5,136 nucleotides of DNA from Microcystis aeruginosa W13-11 (GTDB lineage: Bacteria > Cyanobacteriota > Cyanobacteriia > Cyanobacteriales > Microcystaceae): positions 1 to 5,136 of the forward strand of contig JAADBR010000197.1 of the NCBI GenBank assembly GCA_009995705.1, read 5' to 3'. Position numbers and translations under genes: made by a program. Of this stretch, positions 5,136-5,136 are shown piece by piece; the first letter of the stretch is position 1; each line of letters begins with the position of its first letter. Below the pieces are notes generated by a model, which was not told the origin of the DNA, searched no databases, and saw only the letters and a list, made by a program, of their open reading frames with translations.

Positions 5136-5136
5136 C

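Noticed and set aside
1..5136. tRNA, rRNA or riboswitch
   Set aside because: No cloverleaf with a GTTCRA-type T-arm and no conserved riboswitch core was seen on either strand by eye.

Overview
The window looks like accessory ("defence/addiction island") DNA from a cyanobacterium. The base composition is AT-rich by eye, and the protein styles are typical of cyanobacteria: a Uma2-family tail ending in LAQKLRELGIDPD, a VapB of the MTQATT...SFYEAAKEYIG type, and abundant GATCCCCCTTAATAAGGGGG repeats. A Microcystis/Crocosphaera/Cyanothece-like unicellular cyanobacterium is my best guess. That is an inference from style, not a proven assignment. No gap without a gene exceeds 300 bp; the longest is 173 bp.

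Left part, plus strand (1-887). Two hairpins followed by T-runs (22-53 and 67-96) precede a small operon: hicA (125-313), an mRNA-interferase toxin, followed with no spacing by a 101-residue protein (314-619). That second protein sits where the HicB antitoxin is expected but does not look like HicB. After a 61-bp gap comes a yefM/phd-type antitoxin gene (681-887). It has lost its C-terminal toxin-binding end and its toxin partner. Its last seven codons lie in the antisense of the first codons of a vanished vapB gene.

Middle part, minus strand (916-1577). An intact vapB-vapC pair has a 4-bp ATGA overlap. Its promoter/leader/start region (1561-1613) is present a second time (864-916, 49 of 53 bases identical). 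The second copy lies directly past the vapC stop and runs into the broken yefM. The simplest reading is a former tandem or neighbouring vapBC module. A deletion fused its 5' end to the 3' side of a yefM locus, leaving a scar of two toxin-antitoxin systems joined tail to head.

Right part, minus strand (1660-5136). A 1004-residue Eco57I/type IIG-like N6-adenine DNA methyltransferase with a TaqI-C-like specificity region dominates the window. A 33-nt palindrome lies just past its stop codon. A likely repeat-derived insert sits in frame just ahead of its NPPY motif. Upstream is a short repeat element: two 37-bp C/G-rich palindromic units inside an 8-bp terminal inverted repeat. Beyond that is the 3' end of a Uma2-family endonuclease-like gene that runs off the window.

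Together: one complete toxin-antitoxin pair (VapBC), one toxin with an unconventional partner (HicA plus the 101-aa protein), one decayed antitoxin (YefM) and a large methyltransferase/RM enzyme, all surrounded by small repeats. The gene order suggests repeated gain and loss by recombination. The points most worth a second look are the HicA/non-HicB pair and the yefM-vapB scar.
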